This document shows positions 1-14,700 of a stretch of DNA of 64,000 bases, in pieces; position 1 is the first letter of the stretch, and each line of letters opens with the position of its first letter. The position numbers and the translations under genes are program-made. The notes under the pieces are model-generated. The model had not been told where the DNA came from and did no database searches. It saw only the letters and a list, made by a program, of their open reading frames with translations. The DNA is from Ascidia mentula (taxonomy: Eukaryota > Chordata > Ascidiacea > Phlebobranchia > Ascidiidae), in NCBI GenBank assembly GCA_947561715.1, contig OX387200.1, forward strand, positions 1,552,501-1,616,500, in the 5' to 3' direction.

Positions 1-1306
1 AATTTTACACAAAAAAATTGTTTTGGAACATGTAGGTACACAGCACATAGAGATTCTTTTAGGTCTTGGCATTGTAGGTAAGCTGAAGACATGTGGGTGA
101 AGTCAAACGTGTTCGAATGTAAACATTTCGAAAAACAATTTTCTATATTTAGTTGTGAGTGGGTTTAAAACCGTGACGTGTTCAACCGGCCCACTCTGCA
201 AACGGCGGAAAACAGCGTCAAGCCTTCATTTGTGTTTAATTAAGTGTAGGTAGAATAACTCTGCACACGGAAGTAAACTTATTTCAGCTTGATTGTTGCA
301 TAGTGACGATATGACGTAACGCCGAAACTGCAAAACACAGCAAGCACAACGAAAATACAATATGTATGGACTAAAAAAAAACCGTCCGGCCTAAATCAAC
401 CTTCCACTGACGCTGATTTGAATTAGCATTGGTAATTGTTTTGTACTTCGGTGAAAGTGCGCACATGTGGAGGATATGATTTAGTACGACCATAACTATT
501 GCCTGACGCAATATTCTTTCCAGTGCCAGAGTCAATCAAGTTGCCCTATCAACGCCAAACAAAGAAATAGCAGGACGGCGAATTGGGGAAACCTAGGTCA
601 CGTGTGTAAGTGCGATTATATTTGTTTTTCCAACGATTATTTGCGATTCCCACGACATGAAGTTGTTGACCGACCTGACGGAGTTAAATGAAAGGGCGAG
701 GATGTGAAAGGACGGAGAATCAAACTGGGGTAACAAAACACAAGTTACACTTGGGCAGACCTGGATTTAAAACACTATCTGGGTAAAAACAAAACAGGAG
801 TCGGGTTTTTAGTTCACATATATCTACCACCAGTTACAGCAAACATGTTCCGTTAAAACTATGACCCAAGCGAAAATCACCGAGTGACGAATTGACAATT
901 ACTTCTCGTGTTTCATGTAAAACTTGCGGATGTGTGGCTCTAACGCGCTTCAGAAAACCACAAGGGAAAAGCGTCGCCACCACACGATACGCATATATTA
1001 CTAGGAGCACAATAGTAGCGTGCACAAAATGTAGCGTTTTTTAAGGGTTAGACATCACGCATGGACCAGTTGTTACTTTGGGGTTAAACAGCAAATCAGA
1101 GTATGTGAACTACAAAGACTTAATAAAAGTAAGTTCTTTTTAATTTTACAACAAGTAGCAGTGTAAATTTGGTGAGATGCCAATATACTTACACAATAAG
1201 CGCTAAAACTGACAAAGCAGGAAGCACAACCAAAGGTTGACAAAACACCTCCACAAAATAAATGTGCCAACAGCTGAAATACCTTTTACAAAACATTTAA
1301 CAAAGA
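1..1306. other. No recognisable gene
   Basis: Reading both strands I find only short open frames with no domain, no convincing splice chain and no repeat structure. The stretch lies downstream of gene 1 (minus strand) and may include distal untranslated or intergenic DNA. Confidence 0.4.
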
Positions 1307-1402
1307 ATTATGAATCTGGCGTTCTCCTGGTGAAAAACAACAAATATCACCTTTTGTTTAAAAAAGATTGTATTTTCACCGGAAGAATGTCAGATTCATA
1401 AT
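1307..1402. repeat. 96-bp imperfect hairpin
   Basis: The left arm starts ATTATGAATCTGGCGTTCTC and the right arm, read in reverse complement, starts ATTATGAATCTGACATTCTT. Arms are about 30 bp with roughly four mismatches around a loop of about 36 bases. It could be a tiny MITE remnant or a precursor-microRNA-like fold in the region downstream of gene 1. I cannot decide between them from sequence alone. Confidence 0.6.
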
Positions 1403-2699
1403 ACATTATTTATGATACCTGGTGGTCACAACCTATTTTCAGTTTTCAACATTTAACAAAACCATTTAAAAGAGTTTACAAGCAAAATATTATGTACACT
1501 TATAAGACAGAAGTCTTGTACAATAAAATATCAATGGAAACCGTCCAGCCAAACATTATATTCTGGATACAAAGAGACATTTTAAAAACAATGCACCAAA
1601 GTTCCTGTGTTTTCATGGTGTCGACAAGCCAAACACATGACTGTAATCCATGAAAGGAAGCTACCAGTTATAAAGGGCAAAATTCAACAACAAGGAAGTG
1701 GGTGTTTGTAGAACTAAAGACGTCAAAACAAAATGATGTTTAACCAAATTTTGCAATTGTGAAATGTTGTGTGTGACTGGAAATTTAAACACACCAAATT
1801 GGAAGTGTATCTTGTAAGGTTACCTCAAATAGAGGAAAACTCAAGGAGGAGATTTTTGGGCAAAACATGATTTAGCTGCAATAACCTCCTGGATTATACA
1901 CATATTAGTAGGTAATGAAAAAAACTTATTTATTTGCAATCGCAAGGCCCAAACATAACCTTGCTTTTAAACAATGTAAAGCCAAAAACAACAAACAGCA
2001 CTGCAATTATCAAGGACACATGGGTAAAAGTTGCAGGAACACAGGAACTTCAAGAACACAAACATTAAGCTGTGCATTATTTTAGCTAAGCATGAATATT
2101 TAAATACAGTTTAAAGTTCAAGTGTCTAAACAAGACATTCCAGACAAACCTAAAATATGTAACAAATTTACTGTTTACATCTGTATGTTTTTCACAGGTC
2201 AGTTGTACAACACTTTACACAACTACAAACATGTTTATGTAATTGCATGACCAACAAGCTAAGAAGTACAACAATATAATTGGTTTGAAAATAGTGTGTG
2301 CGATGCTGTGAAGTTTAAATTTAACTAGAATAACTCCAGACAAGGTTTTAAAGAATTTGAACCAAATAATAACCATAGTGAGATAAACCAACCACAAAAT
2401 ACTGAATGAGGTTAATATACAAAATAAGAAAGCAGACTTTTTAACTGTGTAATTGTAGTGCTGCTATGTATGGTACTCAAAAAACATGCTTGTCACGCTT
2501 TAGGAAAAACACACTAGGTTCTAAGTTTACAGCTAACGGACAGTTTTTTTTGAAATCGTAAAGCAACAAAGTCTGTGACAAATCAGCTTGTATACAAAAA
2601 CATATGTTATGACAATATCCAGCAGTATCATCATGTTGTGATTGTTTAACCAGTGAAAACTCCAAGATATTCTGAAAAGGAAAGTTCTCCATTTTATGC
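1403..2699 (-). other. Region downstream of gene 1 stop, possible 3' UTR
   Basis: This is the sequence directly 3' of the gene 1 stop codon. On the minus strand an AATAAATAAG stretch near 1925-1935 could serve as a polyadenylation signal, which would make a 3' UTR of about 770 bases. No coding sequence is recognised. Confidence 0.3.
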
Positions 2700-2788
2700 T
2701 TAAGTTGTAACATCAACATTTGGTGAACGATTTTCAGCTGGATTTAAATTTATTTGTTCAGGAGGTGGGGTAGATGGTGGTTTCGATG
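2700..2788 (-). CDS. Gene 1 exon 15: short proline-rich cytoplasmic tail
   Basis: Encodes 29 residues after a TTTTTTTGCAG acceptor, beginning ASKPPSTPPPEQ and ending NVDVTT before TAA. The KPPSTPPP run has PxxP spacing that could bind SH3 or WW domains. There is no tyrosine, so direct SH2 signalling is unlikely. Confidence 0.8.
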
Positions 2789-5700
2789 CTGCAAAAAAAT
2801 TATTAATTACACTATAAGCAGCACTACTTAAAGCTTGTTAACAAAGCAAAATTTTTTTATGATTTTGTGAAACATTTTTTACTTGTGCAAAAAAAGCCAT
2901 TATAATATTGTCGAGCTGCAGACAGGGTGTACACGCACTGTTTCGACCTGTGAGATCTCATCAGTGCAGCTGTTGCAGTGGAGATCTGCTTGGTAATTGC
3001 ATTGGTGTTTTGCCTTTAGTGCTATCGGTTACCAAGCAGATCCGTTTGGCCATAGTGCGCTTCACAGTGGTTCGTCTATGTTGTTTGGTACTCAGTGTAG
3101 GTACCACAAAGCGGAATCTAGTGTGCTTGCTAGTGTAAAAGCTAGCACAGTGCCACTACAACAGCTGCACTAATGAGACCTCACAGGTCAGAACAGTGCG
3201 TGTACACACCCTGTCTGCAGCTTGCCAATATTTTTTACTTGCATAAATGTTGTCATGTAGTTAAATAAGTTTTAAAAACACAACCGCACAAAAAAACAAA
3301 ACCAAACAATAATTTATTTTGCCTAATCACAAAAACTTATCTGCTTGGAACAAAACCAAAACACAAAGCCACAAATCAAACGGAACAACATATTGAACAT
3401 AAAATGATCAATTTAGAAACCAAGTCTCGACTGACCTTGTGTTCATGAACCTAGCAAACAATTACAAATTATCACAGACTTTTAAATGTGAGTACTTAAG
3501 GTATTCAGTCTGGTACCTAGGTAACCTTTGCCATCATTGCAACATTTTCTGTTTCTGTTGGTTTTGGTGACACTTTTTTGAGGCCTGTTATAATTTAATA
3601 TGTGCTAAATTTCCCAAATTGGAAAACAAATGAAATTTTGAAGAAAAGCGATAGTAACTGGTCAATTGAAATTGTACTCTAGATTTGGTTAATATGTCTG
3701 CTCAGGCAAAAGGTTCATGTTTTAGATAAGATTGGCTATTTTAGCATGCAGAAATATTTACCTTTAAATTTATTTCTTTAAATTAAATATTACTTCCAAG
3801 TTTTTAGAAATAAATTAGGACTTGGTAAAAACTTTTAATATATAGCAAGATAAATGTGTTTTCCTATAACCTGCATGCTGATGACACACAAAATTATGTT
3901 AAGTTTGGTTAGTAAGCAATTTATTGTGTAATTTAAATCCAATTATGAAAACACCACATCACACACTGTGGTAGTGCTCTACATGCAGGGTATAAATTGT
4001 TAATTCAATATAGATCATCACAAACAAAATAGTAAAGAAACTAGAAATACAACATTGCATTCAAAAAAAAAATAAACTTTTGATATAAAGTTCAGGAAAG
4101 ATTGTTCAAGAAATACTTTTAAAATCCCTAACAAACAGAAATCATCATTAATGGCTTTGTAAGAAGCAAAAGGCAAATATTACACTTTTTTGGTTACAAA
4201 TATATCATAGTAATTCACCTCCAAATCCAAACCACTGAGTTTTCACTCCAAAATAAATGAGGACTCCGAGGCCAATTAAGACAAGGCCAAGCACAATCAT
4301 CCCAATTATTAGTCCTGTTTGAGTTCCGACTGAAAAAAATATTAGGAGTTAAACAAGGCTTCCCATTTGTTCATAAATATTGTAGGTTCATGTTCATTTA
4401 AATTTATTAAGATCGACAAAGCTGTCCTAGTTTAAACTTACCAAAACGCAAAAAAAAACATTTTAATATCAGTTTTAAATTTACAGACAATTAATCATGT
4501 AATACATATGCCACCAAATGTCAGGTTTGTTGCAAATCAAATCAGTAAAATGTTAACATATTAAAACTAAAACACTTTTTCACACCAGCAAAGAGGTTAT
4601 CATGCAGGTAAATCAAGCATAAGTAGATCATCTAACAGACAACAAGATAAATTCTTTCTTTTATAAACCTTGCTTTCATTTTAAAATAGTTATGAAGACT
4701 AGCAACAAAATTCTGAGGAAAGCATAAACCTCACAGTTGGTAATAACAACATTAATTACCACAACTTTGAGTGGTATAGGTTAAACCCAGAACAGAATCC
4801 GTACTAAATGTGCTCACAGTATTTTCATATATATCGACACATAACAACCCAACGAAGTAGAATTTTTGCATACATTGTAATTATATTCTGCAGTATATAC
4901 ACAGGGCAAAACCAGTCAGCACAAACACAAGTTTTTCATTGCATGGTAGGTACTGAGCAGGAAATGAAGCAAACAAAGCAGAAATATACAAATAAATTGT
5001 TTTGCATCTGATGATATATATTATTTCTACAATAACTCAACATGAACTGTTCTACATAAAAGTCACTGAAAAGTGCAAAAAAAATTGTCACATTTCCTTT
5101 GGAGTGTATATTTGATCAGTTTACTGGCATCATGTTCAATTATAACTTGCCAAGGATAGAAGTTGATTACTGATTTATCTATGTTTTTGACAGTAATACG
5201 AAAGTGTAGTTGCAACAGTAGTAAACTGACAAAAAACGAAATTTATAACATACATTTCAATCACAGAATAACCAACCAAGCTGCACAAACATTTCTTCAG
5301 TATTTACATCACATAAAAATTGTTTCTGTACAAAATACTGCATAAAACCAATATTTCAGGTTTACTGCATACTGTGACATTTTTGTATAGATTCTATTGG
5401 TTTTTGGTTTTGATTTGTAACAGCAGCTACATTCAGAAAACTCGTACTAAGGATTTTTATAAGAAGAAATTTTTAGAAATTTTAAACATTTTAATCAAAG
5501 GCATGCAAACATAAAAGTGTTTTTGCATGAAAATTTACATGTGATTACAAACAACAACAAATAAAAGCATGACTAGTGGTGTGCCATTCCAGAAGGTGAA
5601 AAAAACTGAAAAATACAGGGAGAAATTTAGTAATTAATCTGTTAGGTTTTGCGAAGTCTAGTTTAAAAGAGAGTGCATTCTTCCATTTATTTTACCTCCC

Positions 5701-8700
5701 ATAGTCCCTGATCCTTGAATAGTTGTATTGTCTAATATAACCCAAATGAAGATTACAACTCTTAAAACTAGTGATAAATAGGAACACAACTCACAGTTTT
5801 ACTTACAATTCTGAGAATAAAAAGTCCATACTGTTGTTAACATCTTCTGCACAACTATTTCTATTCAATCTTTAATGTTTGTTTTGCGTTTTATGCCGTT
5901 TATTGCATATTTTTGAATTTTTGTTGCTTACTGCAGATTTTTCAACCTCTAGTGGTGTGTGGCCGATAGCAAAATGACGTCACCACCCGCACAAGCCTTA
6001 TCTGTAACGTCGGTCAGGTCAGCTCCTTATAATAATAGAGCTACACCAATCGCGTCATTCAAACTGATGATGGCAGAAGTTCTTGCCCAAACGTTTTTTA
6101 AAACATGACAATGTTAATAACAGTATGGGCCAGTCTTTTTATTCTCAAAATAGTGATAAATATATTTCTACAAAGGAGTTCATTTTGAACATGTGTACAA
6201 TCTCAAAAAACAAAGTTGAGTTAAAGCTGTTTTGATTCAGATTCTTTACAATTAAATCACAGACTGGGTTTGTATGCTACCAATATACATGCATTACATG
6301 TATTTACCTGTTGCTCCACCATTAGTTGTTGTTGCTGCTGTTATTGCTATTGGAGCGGTTGTAACTAAAATAAAATAATAAAACTCAATAATCTTGCAAT
6401 ACCATCATTTAACACTTGTGTAAGCTAATTATGCAGATTGACATCCACACCATGCAATATTAATGCTATGCAACACGCAATATGACTAAGTTTACCAACA
6501 GGAAAACTCCTGGACATATTGAAAACCAAGTTTTGAACAACTTAATTTATTACAATCACTGATGTTTCTTTTAGTTTCAAAACAAAAACAATAAAAACTG
6601 ACTCAGTAAATGATAAAAACCTTTCAAAATTGTTCTTATCTAAACTTAAAAAACATGACCTTTACATGAAAAGTTTGATCTGACGGATTACCAAAAACTT
6701 TACAACTCTACATTATAAAATTTCCTGAATATCATCCATGGGAATAAGACAATTTTGATGTTGTAATGGTCAAATACAATGAAAGACTAAAAACATCTGC
6801 AAACATGGTTTGAGCTTATGAGCCTTAACCTAAAAGTTTCAGATAAAAGTTTTAGAGACATGTTTAGTTGTGACTTATAACCAATTGCCGATTTAAAATC
6901 ACCACAAAAAGAAGTGTGCCTTTCACCTTATATATTACTGCATATCATACAAACATCAATATTAAATTGATAGAAACAAATTTTCACGAAACGACTCGCA
7001 GATAAAATTTCATTTAGGTCTCATTGCTACGATAGAATAAGCAAGACTGCATTACAAAACAATAAATGTGCTAAAGCTGTACAACACATTAACTATCACC
7101 TTCCTCTGCCATCCTAAGTACAGGTTGTCTTGTACTACTGCCACTACTACTATTGTCTGTAGTACTCCTGGCTGCCATACCACTGGTAGCTGCAACATAA
7201 ATTCATCTCAAAATGCAATAAAACATGGAATATAAATAATATCACAAAAATTATACAGCTCATCTAATGATTTGTTCTGGTAACAAAACTATTGTTTACT
7301 GCTATGTTTACTTGTTTAACAATTTTATGTGAAGCAACAGAGTGCATATACAGAATGCATACAGACAACTTTATAACCATATAAATACATTTGTTAAATT
7401 CCTTTTCAACAACCAACAATGCTTAGAAAACAGAAATATATTACAAGTAATTAATAATATGAAGACTTTGCTGTCAGCCATCATAACATTTCTCTGATAC
7501 TAGTGTATATACCAACAGGACACTGCATTATGCCAGTATTGAAACTGCAAATAATACCAAACATCACCTTTCTCGGTTAAACTGAACACAGCTTGCTCTG
7601 AACTAATACTGATATCTGTAGTATTTCTTTTTGTCATGGCTGAACTAGCTGCAAAAACATAATGCAGTAAATTTGGACAGGACTTAAATGTCTCTAGATG
7701 CACAAACATTATTCCACACATAAAGAATTTATCATTGATTAGAAGTCCAACAGTACCCAATGCACTAGAAGAAGATTGTGTCGCAGAACTGCCTGAGGTG
7801 CTCATGGTCATTGTGGTTACTGGAAAACAATTCATTGCAATGTTTAAACAAAAAATTCAAGTTCTGGCTGACATGCCTCATGCAAATGGTGTTTTTTGAA
7901 GACAAAGGGATAGAAGACAAAGAACATGTGTACAGAGCAAGAAGTTTTGCATTTTGACCCATACATGCTTCACATCAGCAGTTTCTAATATTGCGCAACA
8001 AATTTAGTCAAATATATACTTGAATATCCTTTTTCCAAACAACAAATAGTAAATTAGACCATGTTTATACCAAAAAACATAAATATCCTCTTAGAAAAAG
8101 TTTGTGACTTCATTTTTGGGCAAAACTCAAGTTAACAGCGTCAAATAGTTGAATGAATTTATCAAATATATGTTTACATATTGGGGATTTAACAATTAAT
8201 TATGTCATAGCAGATAAGGAGCATGTCAACAACTGTCAGTAAAGATGGCAATTTCTCGCATTTCAAGAATCCAAGAAATTAAAATGGGAAAGTGACAGCT
8301 AAGAAAATAAATGTTATTTGGAAAGGAATTTTTTAAGCATGATATGCATAATACCTGGTTGTGTTACTTCACCATTATTAGTTACCATAGGTGATGCATC
8401 AATGGCATTGGTACTAAATATATTTGGATCAACAATGCTATGTACAGTCATTGTATTATTGTCTATGGAAGTACTACTTTCAGACGAAACCAATGTGTTT
8501 ACAACAGACATGGTGGTTGTATCAACTTTAGATTCAACAACACTGGAAGTTGTAGCAACTGTAAAAAGGAACAATTTTCTAAACAAACAAACCAAGACTT
8601 AGATAACTTTGTTGCCTCCATAATAAAAAAAACTAACAATATCTTATCTTACATTCAATGTCACTTTTTTTGCTCTTTATTCAAACTTTAAAAACAAGCA

Positions 8701-11700
8701 GACTCTGCAAGTTCCTTCGAAATATATTACCATAAATGTATGTTCATATCTACATTCATGTAAAAATTGGGGGGTAAAAACAGACAATATATTAAGTTTA
8801 CCAACAGGAAGCACTCCTGGTCACATTAAAAACCGAATAACTATGTGTACCATTAACATCAATAACCCATGTTTATTTTAGATAAAAAACAAAAACAATG
8901 AAAACTGCCAAGGTAATTAAAAAAAATTATGGAAGGTGCCATATCAGTCTTGCCTCTTTGAACTGAATTATCCTGGTTTGGTAGAAGACTGACTTATATT
9001 TTCCAAAATGCACAAGCTTTCGCGTACCTCTTGCTGCATAATGTGTAAATGAATGCATTAGAAGAAACAAGTGCAGAATGGGGGAGCTTGTGTATTTTAG
9101 AAAATAAATGTTAGACTTCTTAAGGTGTGCCAAACCAGGATAATTAAATAATTAAAGGCTTTAAAAATAGTTTTTATCTAAACTTAAAAAAGTGGACCTT
9201 TGCACAAAAAGTTTGAGTCTGGCAGATTACTTACAAATCCACATTATAAAACTTCAAGAGCACAAATGTCACCCATAGACTTTTGACGTTGGGTTTGTTC
9301 GACAAAAACAACTACATAACCAAAATATAACCTGTATTGCCTACATTACTCATATCCATTATAGAAGTGGTAACTGGAAAACAAGTTTGCAGTTGAAAAA
9401 CATCAATTACAACATGTTTCCTACAGGTGCTAAGCAACAATTGTTAATGAAGTAGTCTAATGCTGGCAATTATATCCAAGAAGTAAATACAGACAAGAAA
9501 AAGTTTTAAAACAGAGAGAAATGGAATGTTATGCAAAAAAAAACTGACAGAGGATGCAAAGACTTTTGTACAGATTTTAGCACACCTTTTAAATTTTTGT
9601 TGAAAATTCATTGATATTTGCTGTGAAGAGCACCAAAGACCACTTTAAAACAACACAAAGAGTGTAACTAATCTGTTGCATATGTATTTGACACCACATT
9701 CATGCAAAGAAACAAATAGCAAAGGACACATGAGACAAATATTTGTGCCTGTAACAACAAAACCCCCCAAAAAATACTACCCATATTTTAGTATAATATG
9801 TTCTATTTTGTAGCACAGTTTAGTAGCTTCGACATGTCTAACTGCTATAAAATTGTTAAAATAGAAACTATGAACTTGTAAATCATGCTTGTGAGAAAAG
9901 CAGACTGAACAATTGCAAAAAAATTCTTTATTCATGCAAATTATATCACAACCAACACAAAGCACATTAAGCAACAGAAGGATAAATAATGGTGACACAA
10001 CAATTCTGTATCTTATTGTCAGCTTAAGCTTAAAAAAGAAATTTTATTTGGCTTCAAGAAATGCAGTGAATCTATTGAAAAATTACAAGGTGTTGATTTC
10101 ATTGGTCTCAAAAAGATTTGTCGCAGAAAAAGTTTTTTCAATACAAATTGCTTGGAAATATTTTTTTTACCTTGGCAATCTGGAACATCACTTATTATCC
10201 GATTATGTGCACAGTTTGCATTTCTACCATTATTGACATCATTACAACAAACTACAAAACCAACAGTTCCTTCAATAATGGTTGAGTTTGTGCTGTTTGT
10301 GCAATATGTTGCACTGGAACCCAAAGGGTCTACTTCACAAACAGCTAAACAAAAATTTGAAAAATAACCCTGTAAAACATTTATATAAATACTCAATTGC
10401 AATTATACCTGAGCATTCTGTAACATTCCATAGCCCTGGACTAACACATAGTGCAGATGGGCTTCCAGTGTAGCCAGTATTACAAACAAGATTTACATTT
10501 TTATTAACCAGCAAAACACCAGTGGAATTACTACTATATGACATGTCAGTTGGTATGGCTGATTTATCACATGAGCCTGAAGCAAAATCATAAAGTCTAT
10601 TAGGCACAGATACTTGTGCAAGATTAATGGTTAGATAAATTAATCAAGATCAGTGGACTCAACCTTATTAAATTCACGGACCCCTTTTGCAAACTTCTAA
10701 AAACTATACCTAAAGCTTTTGTGACAAACACAGTTGTTTTACTTCCCTAAATAAAAAAAATTATGTAACACATGACATAAAAAATTTTTAAAAACGAATT
10801 TATTCAACAATTGCTAAAAAATAATCAAACCAGAAAAAGAACAAAACTTGCAAAAATTGGGACACAGCTAGTGTTTTTTATGTACCACTTCCTAAATAAG
10901 AAGGGTGCAAAAATGTGTTCCCATCATTAAAAAATGACATATATTTGGAATGTTATGGAAAGCATATTTACGTATATGTTGGTCTATATTTAACACTGTT
11001 AAACCACGCTTTTCTATCCTTTTTGTACAGAAACTTTTAATTGAGATTTGCTTCTGTGATAACTTAATTCGTTAAGACATCATGATGCATGAAATACAAA
11101 CTGCTTGCTGCAAAAAGTTAGTGTAGCCCGTTTCACAATTTCAATTAATGCAAACAATTACCTGGTTTTGAGACAATAACCAAGCTGAATGGCGTTGGTT
11201 ACACATGACAAATGTTGGTCAGTCGGTGGCTATGGATTACCGCATAACCAACTTATGACAGCAGAACATATTTATTAAAATAACTGATTAGGTTGTGCAC
11301 ACATCCTTGATACTATTTGGGGTCCGTGACAGGTTGGAGAAACCACTGATTTTAATTCATACCCATGCAGTCGTTGGTAATGTTCCATATGTCAACTCCC
11401 ACACACACTGCTGCTGCTTTTCCAGAGTAATTTCCAGCACATGTCAAGTTTACAATCTCCCCAAAAGCAGTTGAGCCATTTTGGGGCACAGTATAAGAGT
11501 CATTTTGTTGTACACTAGTATCAGCGCACTTAACTAAAATATAACAATGTGATATGAAACAATCAATACTTGTATCTTGCAAAGCAGATCAAACATATTG
11601 CTATTGTTGGTTAATATGCAAAACAGAAGTCTATCATTGCCATTGAACAACTAGTTGACAGTGTACTATTTTTATGCAATTTTGTAACACACTATACTTA

Positions 11701-14700
11701 ATACTTCACCATAATTTACTTGTAAGCAACACATCTTTTCTGATTAAATGCCTTTAGACTAAATATGCTGCTCAAAAAATATCTAACACACAAACCAAAC
11801 ACACTCTGGATCGAATTATACTGCAGCTGTGTGAGTGAGCCAGTGAAACAAAACTGAGCTATAATACCAATTAAACTTTGCTTCTATACCAAACATGACT
11901 TTTGTCCGGGCACAAATATCCTTATATTTTACACCATATTTCCTAAGCAAACAGCTATTTTTATGCATGAAACCTTTGCTTGCACTTTTTTACATACCAA
12001 GAACAAATTTTGCCATAAAACATACAAATCAACCACATTACGGATTTAAATAAACTAAAAAAAGTTTGGCAGCTTGGTTGTAATAGAAAAGTTCACATGG
12101 GTTTCCTACATAGTTGGGTTGGACCATGCAACCACAACTAAACTGGTGGCGTGGGTAGAAAAAATATAAGGGAGGTGTTCGGCTTCGGTACCTAATTAAT
12201 GAAGCTGTTAGATGCATTTTCATCAGACATTTACCATGCAGGTTCAGCTTTAAAAACAGGTAGCGAAAAAAAAAAACAACTGTGGAAAAAACAAACCAAC
12301 TGTGGAGACGAAAACTTTACGGTAGTGTACGTTCCTGCGTAGCGGGAAATTGACCGCACTTTCACACCCCTTAAAAAAACAATGTGCAAAAATGCTGAGG
12401 GGGTGTTCTGACACCAAAACACCCCCCTGGATCCACCACTGGTAATGGCATTGCCAAACTTTGCAATTTGAAAGAGCAAAAAGAAACCCAGAAACATGTT
12501 AATTTTTGAAAGGTATAGAGAATCCAACCTAGCTTTGTGTTTCTTTTTATAGTTGTACAAAATGAACACATTATTATCTGTAAAAAAAGATAGCTCTACT
12601 ACTTCGAAACAAGGAATGCATTTACTTAATTTGCAATCAGGAGGTGGGTTCCAGGTTGCATTAGCTTGACATGTGGAAGGTTGGTTTCGTACTTCATACC
12701 CTGTATTGCATGAAAATGTGTGTGAGCTCATGTAACCTTGCTTGGCTGGCACATCCATAATGATATTAGGAGTTGAGACATTTCCACAATCTGAAAAAAA
12801 TTTAGGCAAATATTGGCTAAAGATAGAATGGAAAACCTACCACAGAACATACTGATATTTGCGACAAGCATCACTAAATTATTAAAAAAACTGTTTGTAA
12901 CATGTTTTAGTAAATATTAACAACTAGATTCTCTGTAAATTATGAAAAATATTTTGTAACAACCTGTTTGCTGTCCTGGCACTGCTAAATTATTCATCCA
13001 AACACCTTTGTAAGGTGAAATGTAAACTAATACATTAATCACATGATCCAATTTATTGCATTTTATCTCTATTTTTTGTGAAGAAAAAACAGTAAATAGC
13101 ATAATCCAGATAATTGCTTGTTATTTCAAAGATTTATTCCAAATGTTCAGTAGGTATAAGGTTCACACAGCGTTATGTTGCTCTTAAAATACACCAAAAG
13201 CATAGTCAGTTTTGCAACATTTGTAGCTATGATTAACCAATACAGACTGAAACTTTTTTATAAATTACTGTTAAACAAAAATTTTACACAAACAGGAATT
13301 GAATAAACTTGAAATATTTATTCAAAAAATAAAATCTTTTAAATTGTTTTAACTTTAAACTTCGAATATTTTTTAGGGGAACAAAAATTACATGAATCGA
13401 TTCGTCATTTACATCTTTTTTATGAATTAGCATTTTTTGGTTGAAAACTGAATGCATATGAGCCATATCAAATAGTTAGTGATTTGGTAATATTTCCTTT
13501 TCTTCTATGAATACACTTACACTTGGCTGTCAATGTAAAACTTGGGTTGCCGATTGATGGGTTCAAAGTGATGTCAATTGTGATATCATTTGTTATGGCA
13601 GGTGGTGAATATGTTGAAATTATGTTTGGTCCTGATATTGAGCAAGTTATATTATTCATTGTCAAAGTTGTATTTTCAACACATCCGCTATTATAGTAAG
13701 TAGAAACCGCAACCGTGTTTCTTCTCCATGTACAAACAAAAACTGAGGCAGCAGGAACACTGCCCGTGAACAAAGGGCTAAAGTTGAATGATACATTACC
13801 ACCATCCTCTAAGCCACCTGATGCAGTGATGGTTTGTGCATCTGAAAAAAAATTTAGTCACCCTCAATACAGCACACACAGTTTTCAGTTCCCTCATGCA
13901 CAACAATTGTTCAATACTCGAATTAAACCCTTCCTTCCAAAGACAATTAACTAAGTGTCATTTATTAGATTCAAAGAAAACCAGGAGTAGAAAACCAAGT
14001 CTGATTTTACATGAAATGAACATGTAATTATGTGATCCTTGCAGATGCACAATAATATCACAAAGGTCAGGGCATGCTGTGACATCACAAAAAAAAATTT
14101 GGTCATTGTAACATCACACACTAAGGTTACAAGCACTGGCATACCTCTGATTTTGGGCAAAAAGTACACCAACCATAAAATTGGTCTGCATGTTAACAAT
14201 TAAACTTATTTCAGAGATAGGGTTTAAATTAATAGTAACTAAGCCCCTAACCCCTAAACAGTTTAGTTATGCTCAGTTTGTATTAAACCATGCTGCATAA
14301 GTGTAAAAACTAGAGGGTTTTTATTTCGTTGATGTTATGCCATATGGCATCAAATGCTCTTACATGAGAGCCGCTTATAGGTCAGGGAAGGTGTGCAGGA
14401 AAACACTCCATCTATCACATCATATGACTATTAAAACATTTGCCATGAACTACCTTTGTGACCTTTCAGAATAAAACAATAACAAAACATATCACATACC
14501 TTAGATTTAACGTTAAATGCGGCAACGAGAGCTTTGCTTCAATCGCATAACGTTTTTCATATTCCCACTTGTCTTATTCTTCGCTTAGCTTATTCTTCGC
14601 TAGCGTGGCGTATATTTCGATATAGGCTATATACGATTATTGAAAGTAAAAAAAATAGTGACATGGACAGGATTATTAAAACATCAATTTATTTATTAAA

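Noticed and set aside
12231-12809. A single 192-residue minus-strand protein
   Set aside because: Only its first 55 residues, the CCP exon 12626-12790, are coding; the rest is intron read-through past a good GTAAAT donor.
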